NCBI RefSeq assembly: GCF_019334345.1
Contig: NZ_JAHWQX010000001.1
Location: forward strand, 124,001-188,000
Length of the DNA: 64,000 nt
From: Neohoeflea coraliihabitans
GTDB taxonomy: Bacteria; Pseudomonadota; Alphaproteobacteria; Rhizobiales; Rhizobiaceae
Reading direction: 5' to 3'
Position 1 is the first letter of the stretch; each line of letters starts with the position of its first letter. The notes beneath the pieces are model-generated. The model was given only the letters and a program-made list of their open reading frames with translations, was not told where the DNA came from and did not search any database. The translations under genes and the position numbers were made by a program. This document shows, piece by piece, positions 25,583 to 33,673 of this stretch.

Positions 25583-26962
25583 ATGTGGGTTCCTGATCTC
25601 TCCCGCCTTGATGGCCCGCGTTATCTCGCTTTAGCGCGCGCAATCAACGAGGCGATCGATAGCGGTGCGCTGCCGCCCGGTGCGCAATTGCCGCCGCAAC
25701 GCAACCTGGCGCGTGAACTGAATGTCACGGTCGGCACCGTCGGCCGCGCCTACAAGATTGTCCGCGAGCGCCGCCTGGTCAGCGGCGAGGTTGGCCGCGG
25801 CACCTTCGTGCGCGGTAATTCCGAAGGCGACGGCCAGCCGAGCTATCTGCCGTCTCTGCAGCCGGGAACAATCGATTTTGCGCTGTTCGCTGCCAACGCC
25901 CAGGGGCTGTCCGGTGCACTGTCGACAGCCTTGCAGGAGGTGGCCAACTGCACCGCCCTGATGCCGATGAATCGCTACCCGCCAGCCGCCGGTTTCCCGA
26001 CCCATTGCGCCGCCGGCGCCACTTGGATCAGCCGCTCCGGCTTTGACGCCTCGGCCGACCGGGTTCTGATCTGCAACGGCACCCAGCAAGGACTGATGGC
26101 GGTGCTACTGGCACTTCTCGACGGCGATGATGACGAGGTCCTGTGTGAGAAGATCACCTATTCGGGGATGAAGGCGCTCAGCGTTGTCCTGCGCAAGAAA
26201 CTGCGCGGCATTGAGGTTGATGAATCCGGACTCGTTCCGGAAGCTTTGGAACGCGCAATTGCCGACAGTCCGTCACGGCTTCTCTACCTGCAACCGACGG
26301 TGCACAACCCGACCGGTGCCAGCATGCCCCCGGCGCGTCGCCGGCGGATCGCGGACCTGGCGATCAGGTATGACCTGACCGTTATCGAGGATGATTCTTG
26401 CGTTGGCGGTCTGACCAAGCGTCCGGCGCCGATCGCCACATTGGCGCCGTCCCACACTATTTACATGACCGGCTTGTCAAAGAGCGTCAGCCCGGCGGTG
26501 CGCGCCGCCTATATCGCCTGCCCCGGTCAGTTTTACGATCGTATCGTCAATACCATGCATGCCATGACCCTCGCCAATTCGCCGCTAGTCGGCGAGGTCG
26601 CGGCGAGCCTGATCAATTCCGGCGCCGCCGACAAGCTGGCCACCCTGCATTTCGAAAAGCTCGAGCACGCGCATGCCATCGCTCGCAAGGCGCTCGGCGA
26701 CGTGCCGCATCGCAGCAATCCGGCGGCTTCCTTCATATGGATTGAATTGCCCTCGCACTGGACATCGCGTGAGTTCTGCGATGCCGCAAGGCAGATCGGA
26801 ATCTCCGTCGTACCGTCGGAAAACCATACGGCCAGCGGCACACCACCCCAGGCGATCCGCATCGCGATCAATCATCTGCGGCGGCCCGAACTCGTCAATG
26901 ACGGCATCGATAAGCTCAAGCGCCTGTTCAGCCAGCGTTTGTCGCCGTCCCTGACGGTCTAA
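25583..26962 (+). CDS. MocR-type regulator (GntR DNA-binding domain fused to a PLP aminotransferase-like domain)
   Basis: A 459-residue two-domain regulator. Residues about 10-78 form a winged helix-turn-helix (QLPPQRNLARELNVTVGTVGRAYK, then GEVGRGTFV). Residues about 100-455 form a fold-type I PLP domain with NPTGASMP, a VIEDDSC segment and the Schiff-base lysine in GLSKSVSPAVR. Family members sense an amino compound or PLP adduct and usually control adjacent genes. It stands alone, facing the acyl-CoA ligase operon, and its stop overlaps the thiolase stop by four bases. I propose it controls the whole 19-38 kb island through the repeated ATTG-N3-CAAT sites; this is inference from position and shared motifs. 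Confidence 0.88.
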   Translation: MWVPDLSRLDGPRYLALARAINEAIDSGALPPGAQLPPQRNLARELNVTVGTVGRAYKIVRERRLVSGEVGRGTFVRGNSEGDGQPSYLPSLQPGTIDFALFAANAQGLSGALSTALQEVANCTALMPMNRYPPAAGFPTHCAAGATWISRSGFDASADRVLICNGTQQGLMAVLLALLDGDDDEVLCEKITYSGMKALSVVLRKKLRGIEVDESGLVPEALERAIADSPSRLLYLQPTVHNPTGASMPPARRRRIADLAIRYDLTVIEDDSCVGGLTKRPAPIATLAPSHTIYMTGLSKSVSPAVRAAYIACPGQFYDRIVNTMHAMTLANSPLVGEVAASLINSGAADKLATLHFEKLEHAHAIARKALGDVPHRSNPAASFIWIELPSHWTSREFCDAARQIGISVVPSENHTASGTPPQAIRIAINHLRRPELVNDGIDKLKRLFSQRLSPSLTV

Positions 26963-28170
26963 TATCCGGGACCCAAGAGGTGGCCGACGATGGCCACCGA
27001 ACAGACATTCTGATGCGGGGCGCCGCCGAGATTGTGCGTGAGCCCGAGCGACGGGTCTTTGACCTGGCGTGCGCCGGCCCGGCCATGCAATTGCAGATAC
27101 ATCTCATAGATCATCCGTAGTCCGGACGCGCCGATCGGATGACCGAAGCATTTGAGCCCCCCATCGATCTGGCACGGCAGGCCGCCATCCGCGTCGTAAA
27201 AGCCGTCGAGCACGTCGCGCCAAGCCTTGCCTTCTTCCGACAGAAACAAATCCTCCATGGTCACCAGTTCGGTAATCGAGAAACAGTCATGCACCTCGGC
27301 GAGACTGATTTGCCGGCGCGGATCGCTGACGCCAGCCTCCTCATAGGCGCGGCGGCTGGCGATGCGTGCCGTATGAAAATGGCTGCCGTCCCAATCGCTG
27401 AACCCCGATTCCGTGCCGTTGGACACCGAAAGCTGCATCGCCTTGATCGACACCAGATCGGTTTTGCCCAGGCTTTTGGCAATTTCCGGTGTCGTTACGA
27501 TGGCGCAGGCGGCCCCGTCACTGACGCCGCAACAATCAAATACGCCAAGCGGCTCGGCGATCATGTTGGCATTGATGACCCGCTCCTCTGTGATCCGGTT
27601 GCGCAAGTGCGCCTTCTCGTTCAAGGCGCCATTCTCATGGCTCTTCACTGACACATGCGCCATGGCGCGTTTAAGCTCATCCGTGTCGATGCCATGTTTG
27701 ACGCGATAGGCCGACGCCAGTTGCGCAAAGGCGCCGGGAGCTGAATAATTCGCCCACCACATCATGTTGAGAACGCCGCGGCTGGCCTCAGGCAGGCCGC
27801 CATAGCCGGTGTCCTTCAGTTTCTCGACGCCCAGCGCCAGGGCGATGTCGCAGGCGCCGGAGGCCACCGCATAGGCCGCCCCGCGCAACGCTTCCGAGCC
27901 GCTGGCGCAGAAATTCTCGACCCGCGTGACCGGAATGTTCGGCAGCCGCAATGCAAATGACAGCGGCAACCCGCCCTTGCCCGAATGCAGTTCCTCCTTG
28001 GCGGTCGCCAGCCAGGCCGCATCGATCTGCGCCGTCGCGATACCGGCATCGGCGATGCATTCGCTGTAGGCCTCGACCATCAGGTCTTCGGCGTCGCAAT
28101 CCCAGCGTTCGCCGAACTTCGAACAGCCCATGCCGAGGATGACGACCTTGTCCTTGATCCCGCGCGCCAT
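26959..28170 (-). CDS. SCP-x/thiolase-type acetyl-CoA acyltransferase
   Basis: A 403-residue thiolase-superfamily protein of the lipid-transfer (SCP-x) subgroup. The nucleophile region is VENFCASGSEALRGAA (cysteine near residue 90). It also has AEVHDCFSITELV and the catalytic histidine motif GHPIGASG near 350. It would cleave a 3-oxoacyl-CoA with CoA, or act as a retro-aldolase as some SCP-x proteins do. The ATG at 28170 is chosen one base after the stop of the upstream gene; the frame is open to 28248. It is coupled to the HMG-CoA-synthase-like/OB-fold gene. Confidence 0.85.
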   Translation of the reverse strand: MARGIKDKVVILGMGCSKFGERWDCDAEDLMVEAYSECIADAGIATAQIDAAWLATAKEELHSGKGGLPLSFALRLPNIPVTRVENFCASGSEALRGAAYAVASGACDIALALGVEKLKDTGYGGLPEASRGVLNMMWWANYSAPGAFAQLASAYRVKHGIDTDELKRAMAHVSVKSHENGALNEKAHLRNRITEERVINANMIAEPLGVFDCCGVSDGAACAIVTTPEIAKSLGKTDLVSIKAMQLSVSNGTESGFSDWDGSHFHTARIASRRAYEEAGVSDPRRQISLAEVHDCFSITELVTMEDLFLSEEGKAWRDVLDGFYDADGGLPCQIDGGLKCFGHPIGASGLRMIYEMYLQLHGRAGARQVKDPSLGLTHNLGGAPHQNVCSVAIVGHLLGPGY

Positions 28171-28171
28171 G

Positions 28172-29623
28172 CTACTGCTCCTTGCCCTGCGAACCGCCAT
28201 CGGGGACCGCTTTCCAGAAATACCGCCGGAAATTGCGCTTCCGGTCATGCTCCTTGACCCGGAACGCCATGCGCATCACCGATCCGACATCCACAGCTCC
28301 CGCATCCACCTCGGCAAAATTGGCGAACATCCGCCCGCCGCCCTCGAAGGCGATCAGGCCGTAATAGGACGGTGGATCGGGCGTGAACGACAGATGGTCC
28401 GCCGACCATGTCAGAACGCGCGCCGGCACATCGGCAAAGGCAAACGGTTTCTGCGTGTCCAGCGCGTTGCACTTCGGATTGACGCAATAGCGGCTGCGCG
28501 GCAACTGCCGCGTGCCGCATTTTTCGCATTCGCCGCCGACCAGCCCGAGAATGAGGTCACGCCGCCGGTAAAGCTGCGTCAGCGCCGTCTTGTTGTCGCC
28601 CTCCGCCCGCATGCCCAGCTCGCGATCGATCAGACCGGCGAACGACAGATATTTGGCGTAATCGCTGATCGGCCGCCGCTGCGCCAGAGCACCGGTAACA
28701 CCAAGCCGCGGCTGGCGCGTGCCGATCGCCGCCGTCGTCTCAAGGATCAGCACATCGGTGCCCTGCCCGAACGCAGCCAGCAGGATCTTCTCGCCCGCCC
28801 TGGCGCGCGACAATACGGCGGCCAGACGCAGCAGAGGATGCGCAGCGCCTGTGTCGCCGATTGTCTTGTCGAAAGTCTCCGCCAGTGCCGCTTCCTGAAA
28901 TTCGAGCTGCGCCGCCAGCCTGGCGCCGACCCCTGGAACCGGCGATGGCAGGATCACATGGTCGATATCGCCCGCCGCCATGTCCGCCTGTGCCAGCGCC
29001 GCTTCGACAACCGGCGGCACGATTTTCATCACGCCTTCATCGCGAATCCAGCGCTCCTCCCAATAGTAATCCTGGGCGGCATCCGCCGCCCGGAAATGGT
29101 CGACAAAGTCGACCGTGCGCGTTTCCGCCGCCCGCAATTCTGCGATGACATCCGTTGCTCCGATGGACAGGGCCGCTGCCCCATCGCCAAAACGGACCTC
29201 ATGCGGCGCGCCGGCACGCGTCACCCGGTGCTCGCTGGCAACCACCAGCCGCTCGCCGCCCTCGCACCCCGAGCGCAGGGCAGTGATCAGCGCCGTCGTT
29301 CCGGCGCGCTGCGCGCCGCCGACATCCATCGATTGCAGGTCCTCATCGAGGTCAAGCGCCGCCGCGACGATGCCGGCATTCTGGCGGTCGGCAAATGGTG
29401 CCGTTGTCGATGCGAGTGTGATCCCGGTAAGGCAATTGCGCTCCTGCAGGCAGTCACGCGCCGCCTCGACCGCCAGAGTGATGGCGTCCTCATCCCAGTT
29501 GCAGATCGCGCGCTCGCCCGCAATCGTCTTGCCGCGCGCGCCGCCCGGCTGGCCATCGGCGATCTGCTGACGTGTCAGGCGCAGCCGCGGCACATAGGCG
29601 CCAAACCCGGTAATTCCGATCAT
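28172..29623 (-). CDS. HMG-CoA synthase/KAS III-like protein fused to a zinc-ribbon OB-fold (DUF35) domain
   Basis: A 483-residue fusion. Residues 1 to about 345 resemble HMG-CoA synthase or 3-ketoacyl-ACP synthase III (ITGFGAYVPRLRL start, HEVRFGDGAAALSIG). Residues about 360-483 are a DUF35 unit: zinc-ribbon cysteines at 366, 369, 380 and 385 followed by an OB fold with SYYGLIAFEGGGRMF. Where the nucleophilic cysteine is expected the sequence reads DVGGAQRAGTTAL (Q near 105), so condensing activity is doubtful. DUF35 proteins often serve as partners that complete thiolase-like active sites, and the thiolase gene follows one base later. The ATG at 29623 has GGGAGA. It could be a scaffold, a retro-aldolase subunit or an atypical synthase. 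Confidence 0.78.
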   Translation of the reverse strand: MIGITGFGAYVPRLRLTRQQIADGQPGGARGKTIAGERAICNWDEDAITLAVEAARDCLQERNCLTGITLASTTAPFADRQNAGIVAAALDLDEDLQSMDVGGAQRAGTTALITALRSGCEGGERLVVASEHRVTRAGAPHEVRFGDGAAALSIGATDVIAELRAAETRTVDFVDHFRAADAAQDYYWEERWIRDEGVMKIVPPVVEAALAQADMAAGDIDHVILPSPVPGVGARLAAQLEFQEAALAETFDKTIGDTGAAHPLLRLAAVLSRARAGEKILLAAFGQGTDVLILETTAAIGTRQPRLGVTGALAQRRPISDYAKYLSFAGLIDRELGMRAEGDNKTALTQLYRRRDLILGLVGGECEKCGTRQLPRSRYCVNPKCNALDTQKPFAFADVPARVLTWSADHLSFTPDPPSYYGLIAFEGGGRMFANFAEVDAGAVDVGSVMRMAFRVKEHDRKRNFRRYFWKAVPDGGSQGKEQ

Positions 29624-29663
29624 GCCGATCTCCCTGCTCCGCCCGAATACCAATGTAGTTGCA

Positions 29664-29680
29664 TAAATTGATACAATTTA
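29664..29680. promoter_or_regulatory. Extended perfect ATTG-N3-CAAT inverted repeat upstream of the KAS-like/thiolase operon
   Basis: TAAATTG-ATA-CAATTTA has perfect seven-base arms around a three-base spacer, 41 bases upstream of the start at 29623. It is the most symmetric copy of the island motif. Confidence 0.55.
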
Positions 29681-29704
29681 CGTGTCAATCTCCGCAAATT
29701 TGGG

Positions 29705-31327
29705 TTACAATTCATGCAGCTTGATTTCCCAGTCGAGATAGTCGCGCATTTCCGCCAGCCCCTTGGAATAGGGCGGTTCGACCACATCGGGCAAGAATGG
29801 CGACGGCGCCGGCCCACCGGTTTCCACCGGCAGCCCGGCAGCCGCCCAGCATTTGGCCTGCCCCGAAAGCACGGCAACATTCTGCGCCCCGTTCACCTGC
29901 AACTGCCGCGCTGCGAGAAGCGCCTGCTCCTCATCCCGCGCAACGAGACAAATGCTCCGGCGCGCGCTGATATCGGCGGTCTGCAGATAGGTTTCGAGCC
30001 ATCCGCGCGGCACCCAACTGGCGCCGGCCAGATGCGCCTTGGCATATTCGCGGCTGGTGCGCGTGTCGAGGATCGCAATCTCAGCGGTGTCGCTCTCGAA
30101 CCTGCCAAGCAGCTCTTCCGGTGTCAGGCGTGCAACGCTGTCACGGAGCTCTTCGAGATCAATGCGGCTTCGTTTTGGGCGGCCGCAGGCCGACGGTCGC
30201 GCGTCCCGCGCCCAGGCAGGGTAACCGCCAGCCAGCCAGGCGACATCGGTAAAACCCATGCGCCGCAGCCAGTAACCGCCGAGCGCCGCCTGCCCGCGAC
30301 CGTCATCGACCAGCACCACCGGGTGCCCCGGAACGGCGAGAAAATCGTCGGTGCGCTGGATCGCCTGTCCGCCGGGCAGAGCGATGGCGCCAGGGATATG
30401 CCCGGCGCGATAAGCCTCAAGCGCCCGCATGTCGAGAATGTAAGGCTGTTCCTCGCGGGAGCACAGCAGCACCGCCAGCTGCGCCACATCGACCGGTCTA
30501 GCCCCGGCCTCGCGCGCCAGATCTTCAGCCCGCGCGACAATGGTGTGGCCGCCCTGCACCTCGCTCGTCTTTTGTCCGGATACGGCTTCATCAGCGGTTT
30601 CAGACAATGACGCCCCGGCTTCGGTGCCATACCCGGCCAGCCGCCAGCCCATGGTGCCGTTTTCCAGCGCCAGCACGTTCTCAAATCCCAACTGCCGCGC
30701 CGTCGCCGTCGCAATGATCGAGCGTGTTCGCCCGGCGCAACTGAGAACGAGGCGCGCATGCTGACGCGTCAGATCGTCAAGCAGCGGCGCCAGGTCGAAA
30801 CCCGGCGTCGAGCGCGCCCGCGGCAGATGGTGATCGACAAATTCCGGCGCCGTTCGCACGTCGCAAATGCCGATCGCCTTGCCGTCGCTGAGCGCTTCGG
30901 CGAGCTCTGGGGCCGACAGAGACGGGACCGCATCCTCTTCGAGGACCCGTTCGCCGAATAGCTTGCTCGGCACATTCGAGCCGGTCGCAACGCTGCCACC
31001 GGCCGCCACCCATGCTGAAAACCCGCCTTCGAGCACGCTGACATTCACATAGCCGCAGTCAATCAGGGTCTGCCGCGCCAGCTCTGCCCTGAGGTCCGCG
31101 CCGAAAACCGGGTGCTCGCCGCTGTCATAGATGACGATCTGCAAGGTGCGGCGCGGCACCGTCTCGGCGATGCGAAACTCGATGAGCCGGCGTGGCAGGA
31201 ACGTGGCGCTGTAAATATGCCCGGCATGCGCCTCGCCCTGCTCGCGAATATCGAGAAGCGCCCAATCGCGCCGCGGCCATTGCCCCTCAGGCGCCGCCAG
31301 CAAGGACTGCAGTCGCTCAGCTTTCAT
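29705..31327 (-). CDS. Four-domain rhodanese-like protein
   Basis: A 540-residue protein made of four rhodanese modules at about residues 1-115, 130-235, 270-380 and 395-500. Each starts with a D-x-R motif (LLDIRE, ICDVRT, ILDMRA, ILDTRT). Only the second has the active-site cysteine, in SCAGRTRS at residue 197. The matching positions read YDSGEH, VDDGRG and ARDEEQ in modules one, three and four. Active rhodaneses move sulfane sulfur through a persulfide; here one active site is embedded in three apparently inactive copies. It is the last gene of an operon with an acyl-CoA dehydrogenase-fold protein and a MaoC-like hydratase. The ATG at 31327 is chosen; the frame is open to 31420. Confidence 0.83.
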   Translation of the reverse strand: MKAERLQSLLAAPEGQWPRRDWALLDIREQGEAHAGHIYSATFLPRRLIEFRIAETVPRRTLQIVIYDSGEHPVFGADLRAELARQTLIDCGYVNVSVLEGGFSAWVAAGGSVATGSNVPSKLFGERVLEEDAVPSLSAPELAEALSDGKAIGICDVRTAPEFVDHHLPRARSTPGFDLAPLLDDLTRQHARLVLSCAGRTRSIIATATARQLGFENVLALENGTMGWRLAGYGTEAGASLSETADEAVSGQKTSEVQGGHTIVARAEDLAREAGARPVDVAQLAVLLCSREEQPYILDMRALEAYRAGHIPGAIALPGGQAIQRTDDFLAVPGHPVVLVDDGRGQAALGGYWLRRMGFTDVAWLAGGYPAWARDARPSACGRPKRSRIDLEELRDSVARLTPEELLGRFESDTAEIAILDTRTSREYAKAHLAGASWVPRGWLETYLQTADISARRSICLVARDEEQALLAARQLQVNGAQNVAVLSGQAKCWAAAGLPVETGGPAPSPFLPDVVEPPYSKGLAEMRDYLDWEIKLHEL

Positions 31328-31337
31328 GCCGGCCGGC

Positions 31338-31817
31338 TCACTGCTGCGCCATCTTGTGATCGAGACCGCGATACACTGCAACACGGCGATGCGTGAATAC
31401 CGCTTCGCCGCTATCCGCATCGTTGCCGCGGTTCTCCTGGACGATCAGTTGCATCGAGCCGGACCGTCCCTTCTTCTCGATGACCTCCACAAAGTGGATC
31501 TGGCAAGCAATGACATCGCCGGCAACGATCGGCCGGGTATAGCGAAACGATTGCTCACCGGCGAGAATGCGCTTGCGGTCGATCGACGTCCACCACGCCG
31601 GCTCTTCCGGCGGCAAAAAGCTGACCGGAAAGGTGGGCGGCGCCACCACATCGGCGTGACCGTGCTGTTGCGCGAAGGCCGCATCGCTGAACAACGGATT
31701 GGAGTCCCCGATGGCACGCGCGAATTTGACGATCGCGCCACGTTCTACAGTCACCAGGAAGGGAGCGCTGGCACTGCCGATCAACGACCGGTCGATGGGG
31801 TTTGGATCTTCGCGCAT
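31338..31817 (-). CDS. MaoC-like (FAS1-type) dehydratase/hydratase
   Basis: A 159-residue hot-dog-fold protein resembling the N-terminal half of FAS1/MaoC dehydratases (FARAIGDSNPLFSD near residue 32, then VVAPPTFPVSFLPP). The ATG at 31817 overlaps the stop of the upstream gene by one base (TGATG); a GTG at 31832 is also in frame. The classical D-x-N-x-x-H hydratase motif is only partial, since the histidine position is occupied by phenylalanine, so catalytic competence is uncertain. It could heterodimerise with another hot-dog protein such as the MaoC at 16989. Confidence 0.75.
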   Translation of the reverse strand: MREDPNPIDRSLIGSASAPFLVTVERGAIVKFARAIGDSNPLFSDAAFAQQHGHADVVAPPTFPVSFLPPEEPAWWTSIDRKRILAGEQSFRYTRPIVAGDVIACQIHFVEVIEKKGRSGSMQLIVQENRGNDADSGEAVFTHRRVAVYRGLDHKMAQQ

Positions 31818-32974
31818 CAATCCCGTTTCCACTGGCTGATGCGGCGCTCGAGCAGCGCCGCGGCGATCATGTTCTTGTGGATCTGCATGCTGCCGCCGTA
31901 GATCGAGCCACCACGCACCTCCGCATAGCGGTGCGCCAGCGGATATTCCTTGGTGTAGCCATTGGCGCCGAGGATCTGGATGGCATCATCACAGATTTCC
32001 TTGGCTGCCTTGGCAGTAAACACCTTGGCAATCGACGTCTCCGTCGGGTTCGGCAATCCCGTCGCCCCGGCATTGCCCGCGGCGCGATAGCAGAGCATCT
32101 TGGCCGCATCGAGCTTGACGCGCATATCCGCCAGCATCCACTGGATTCCCTGAAAATCGCTGATCTCGCGGTTGAACTGCTTGCGCTGCTTGGAATAACC
32201 CAGCGCATAATCGAATGCGGCTTCCGCCGAACCGATCATCCGCGCAATGCTGCCCAGCCGCTCGGCATTGTAGACGCTGATCAGTTTGCCGAAGGCGCCA
32301 CCGTCGATCAGCACATTTTCAACCGGCACGCGGCAATCGTCGAAATAGAGCTCGAACAGCAATTCATCCGCCATGTTCAGCGTGCCCGAGGAATGGCTGA
32401 AGCCGGGTGCGTCATGCGGCACGATGACGGCGCCAATATCCGCGCCGCGGCCGGTCGTGCCGAAGCGGCAGTAGACCAGCGTGTATTGGTTGTAATTGAC
32501 AAATGAGACGAACTGCTTGCGGCCATTGAGCACAACCTCGTCGCCCTCGACCACCGCCCGCGTCGTCATCGCCGTCGCCGCCGATCCCGCTTCCGGTTCG
32601 GTGATGCCGATCGAGATGCCGATCTCGCCAGCGCAGGACGGGCGCACGAATCGTTCTCGCTGATCGTCGGTGCCGTATTCCGCAATCGCCCCGACAGCAC
32701 CGGTCGAACTACGATGCGCGATGCCGCCAAGGATCGGCGCGACGATCTGCAAGGCCTGGGTGACCAGCAAGGTGTCGAGCAGCGGCAGGCCGAGACCGCC
32801 ATAGGCTTCCGGCAGATTGAGCCCTAAAAGCCCCTGTTCGGCCATCAGGCCGCGCAAATGCGCCAGCTTCTCGACCGACATCGTCTCTTCAACACGCGGC
32901 AGGAGCTTTTTTTCGCCGACCTCACGCGCGGCTGCAACCAGCTCCTGCTGTCGTTCGGTGAACTGGAAATCCAT
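31817..32974 (-). CDS. Acyl-CoA dehydrogenase-family flavoprotein with altered catalytic loop
   Basis: A 385-residue acyl-CoA dehydrogenase-family protein with clear N-terminal, beta (ITEPEAGSAATAM; GRKQFVSF) and C-terminal domains (KQFNREISDFQGIQWMLADM; ILGANGYTKEYP). The C-terminal loop that normally reads YEG with the catalytic glutamate reads IYGGS (residues 358-362). A glutamate is present in NAERLGS at the alternative base position used by isovaleryl- and long-chain enzymes. It may dehydrogenate a branched substrate or catalyse a non-dehydrogenase reaction. The ATG at 32974 has GGGAGGA; the frame is open to 33010. It heads the operon with the MaoC-like and rhodanese genes, divergent from the flavin reductase. 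Confidence 0.83.
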   Translation of the reverse strand: MDFQFTERQQELVAAAREVGEKKLLPRVEETMSVEKLAHLRGLMAEQGLLGLNLPEAYGGLGLPLLDTLLVTQALQIVAPILGGIAHRSSTGAVGAIAEYGTDDQRERFVRPSCAGEIGISIGITEPEAGSAATAMTTRAVVEGDEVVLNGRKQFVSFVNYNQYTLVYCRFGTTGRGADIGAVIVPHDAPGFSHSSGTLNMADELLFELYFDDCRVPVENVLIDGGAFGKLISVYNAERLGSIARMIGSAEAAFDYALGYSKQRKQFNREISDFQGIQWMLADMRVKLDAAKMLCYRAAGNAGATGLPNPTETSIAKVFTAKAAKEICDDAIQILGANGYTKEYPLAHRYAEVRGGSIYGGSMQIHKNMIAAALLERRISQWKRD

Positions 32975-33042
32975 GCGGCGCGATCCTCCCTGCAGCCCGT
33001 CCTGCGCCACATTGATGCCAATTTTTGGTTGAATTGCAACTC

Positions 33043-33057
33043 TTATTGTGTCAATAA
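33043..33057. promoter_or_regulatory. Perfect ATTG-N3-CAAT inverted repeat in the divergent dehydrogenase/flavin reductase region
   Basis: TTATTG-TGT-CAATAA has six-base arms, 69 bases from the minus-strand start and 61 bases from the plus-strand start. A related ATTG-ATGC-CAAT with a four-base spacer lies at 33011-33022. It is well placed to control both directions. Confidence 0.55.
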
Positions 33058-33117
33058 ATATTATATCAATGCCAAACGCCGGCGCACGGCGATCCGGTGG
33101 GGAGGAACGGCGCGATC

Positions 33118-33627
33118 ATGGTGGATCCAGACGATTTCAGGTTCGGAATGCGGCACTTGGCGGCCGCCGTGAATATCGTTTCGAGCCTTAACGGTGACAA
33201 ACCATGCGGCCTGCTCGCCACGGCGGTCTGCTCGGTCAGTGCCGAGCCTCCGATGCTTCTTGCCTGTATCAACAGGAATGCCAATTCGTTCGCGGCTATC
33301 AACGATTCCGGACATTTCTGCATCAATGTTCTGCGCGGCGGCCAATATGATCTCGCCCAGCAATTCATGAAGCAGAACGGCCATCGCCGTTTTGAGGGAC
33401 TTGATTGGCGCACCCTCTCGACTGGCGCGCCTTCGATCAATAATGCGCTTGTGAATTTCGACTGTGAAGTGGTCAATACCATCGAAGCCGGCTCGCACAT
33501 GGTCTTCATCGGCCGTGTCGTCGCGGTGAAATGCCACGGCGAAGGCGATCCCCTTCTTTACTTCAATGGCGGCTATGCGGCTGTGCGCGATCTGCCGTCG
33601 GACATCGTGCCGATGGGCGCCGGCTGA
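33118..33627 (+). CDS. Flavin reductase (RutF/HpaC-like, FMN-binding split-barrel)
   Basis: A 169-residue flavin reductase-like protein. The family pattern is seen in FRFGMRHLAAAVNIVSSL, GLLATAVCSVSAEPPMLLACIN and the DCEVVNTIEAGSHMVFIGRVV segment. It reduces FMN or FAD with NAD(P)H for a partner monooxygenase. The ATG at 33118 follows GGGGAGGAA; a GTG at 33097 is also open. It starts the plus-strand operon running to 37577. The acyl-CoA dehydrogenase-fold protein at 17417 is a candidate partner; no classic monooxygenase is adjacent. Confidence 0.85.
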   Translation: MVDPDDFRFGMRHLAAAVNIVSSLNGDKPCGLLATAVCSVSAEPPMLLACINRNANSFAAINDSGHFCINVLRGGQYDLAQQFMKQNGHRRFEGLDWRTLSTGAPSINNALVNFDCEVVNTIEAGSHMVFIGRVVAVKCHGEGDPLLYFNGGYAAVRDLPSDIVPMGAG

Positions 33628-33673
33628 ACCCTCTACCGCATGCCCTCCCCCAGTCTCGCGCAGCAGGCCGCAT

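Noticed and set aside
31338-32974. Firm assignment of this operon to 3-sulfinopropionate or dithiodipropionate catabolism
   Set aside because: A rhodanese and a dehydrogenase with an altered loop are suggestive, but no dioxygenase or CoA-transferase of that pathway is present and no diagnostic desulfinase residue could be confirmed by eye.
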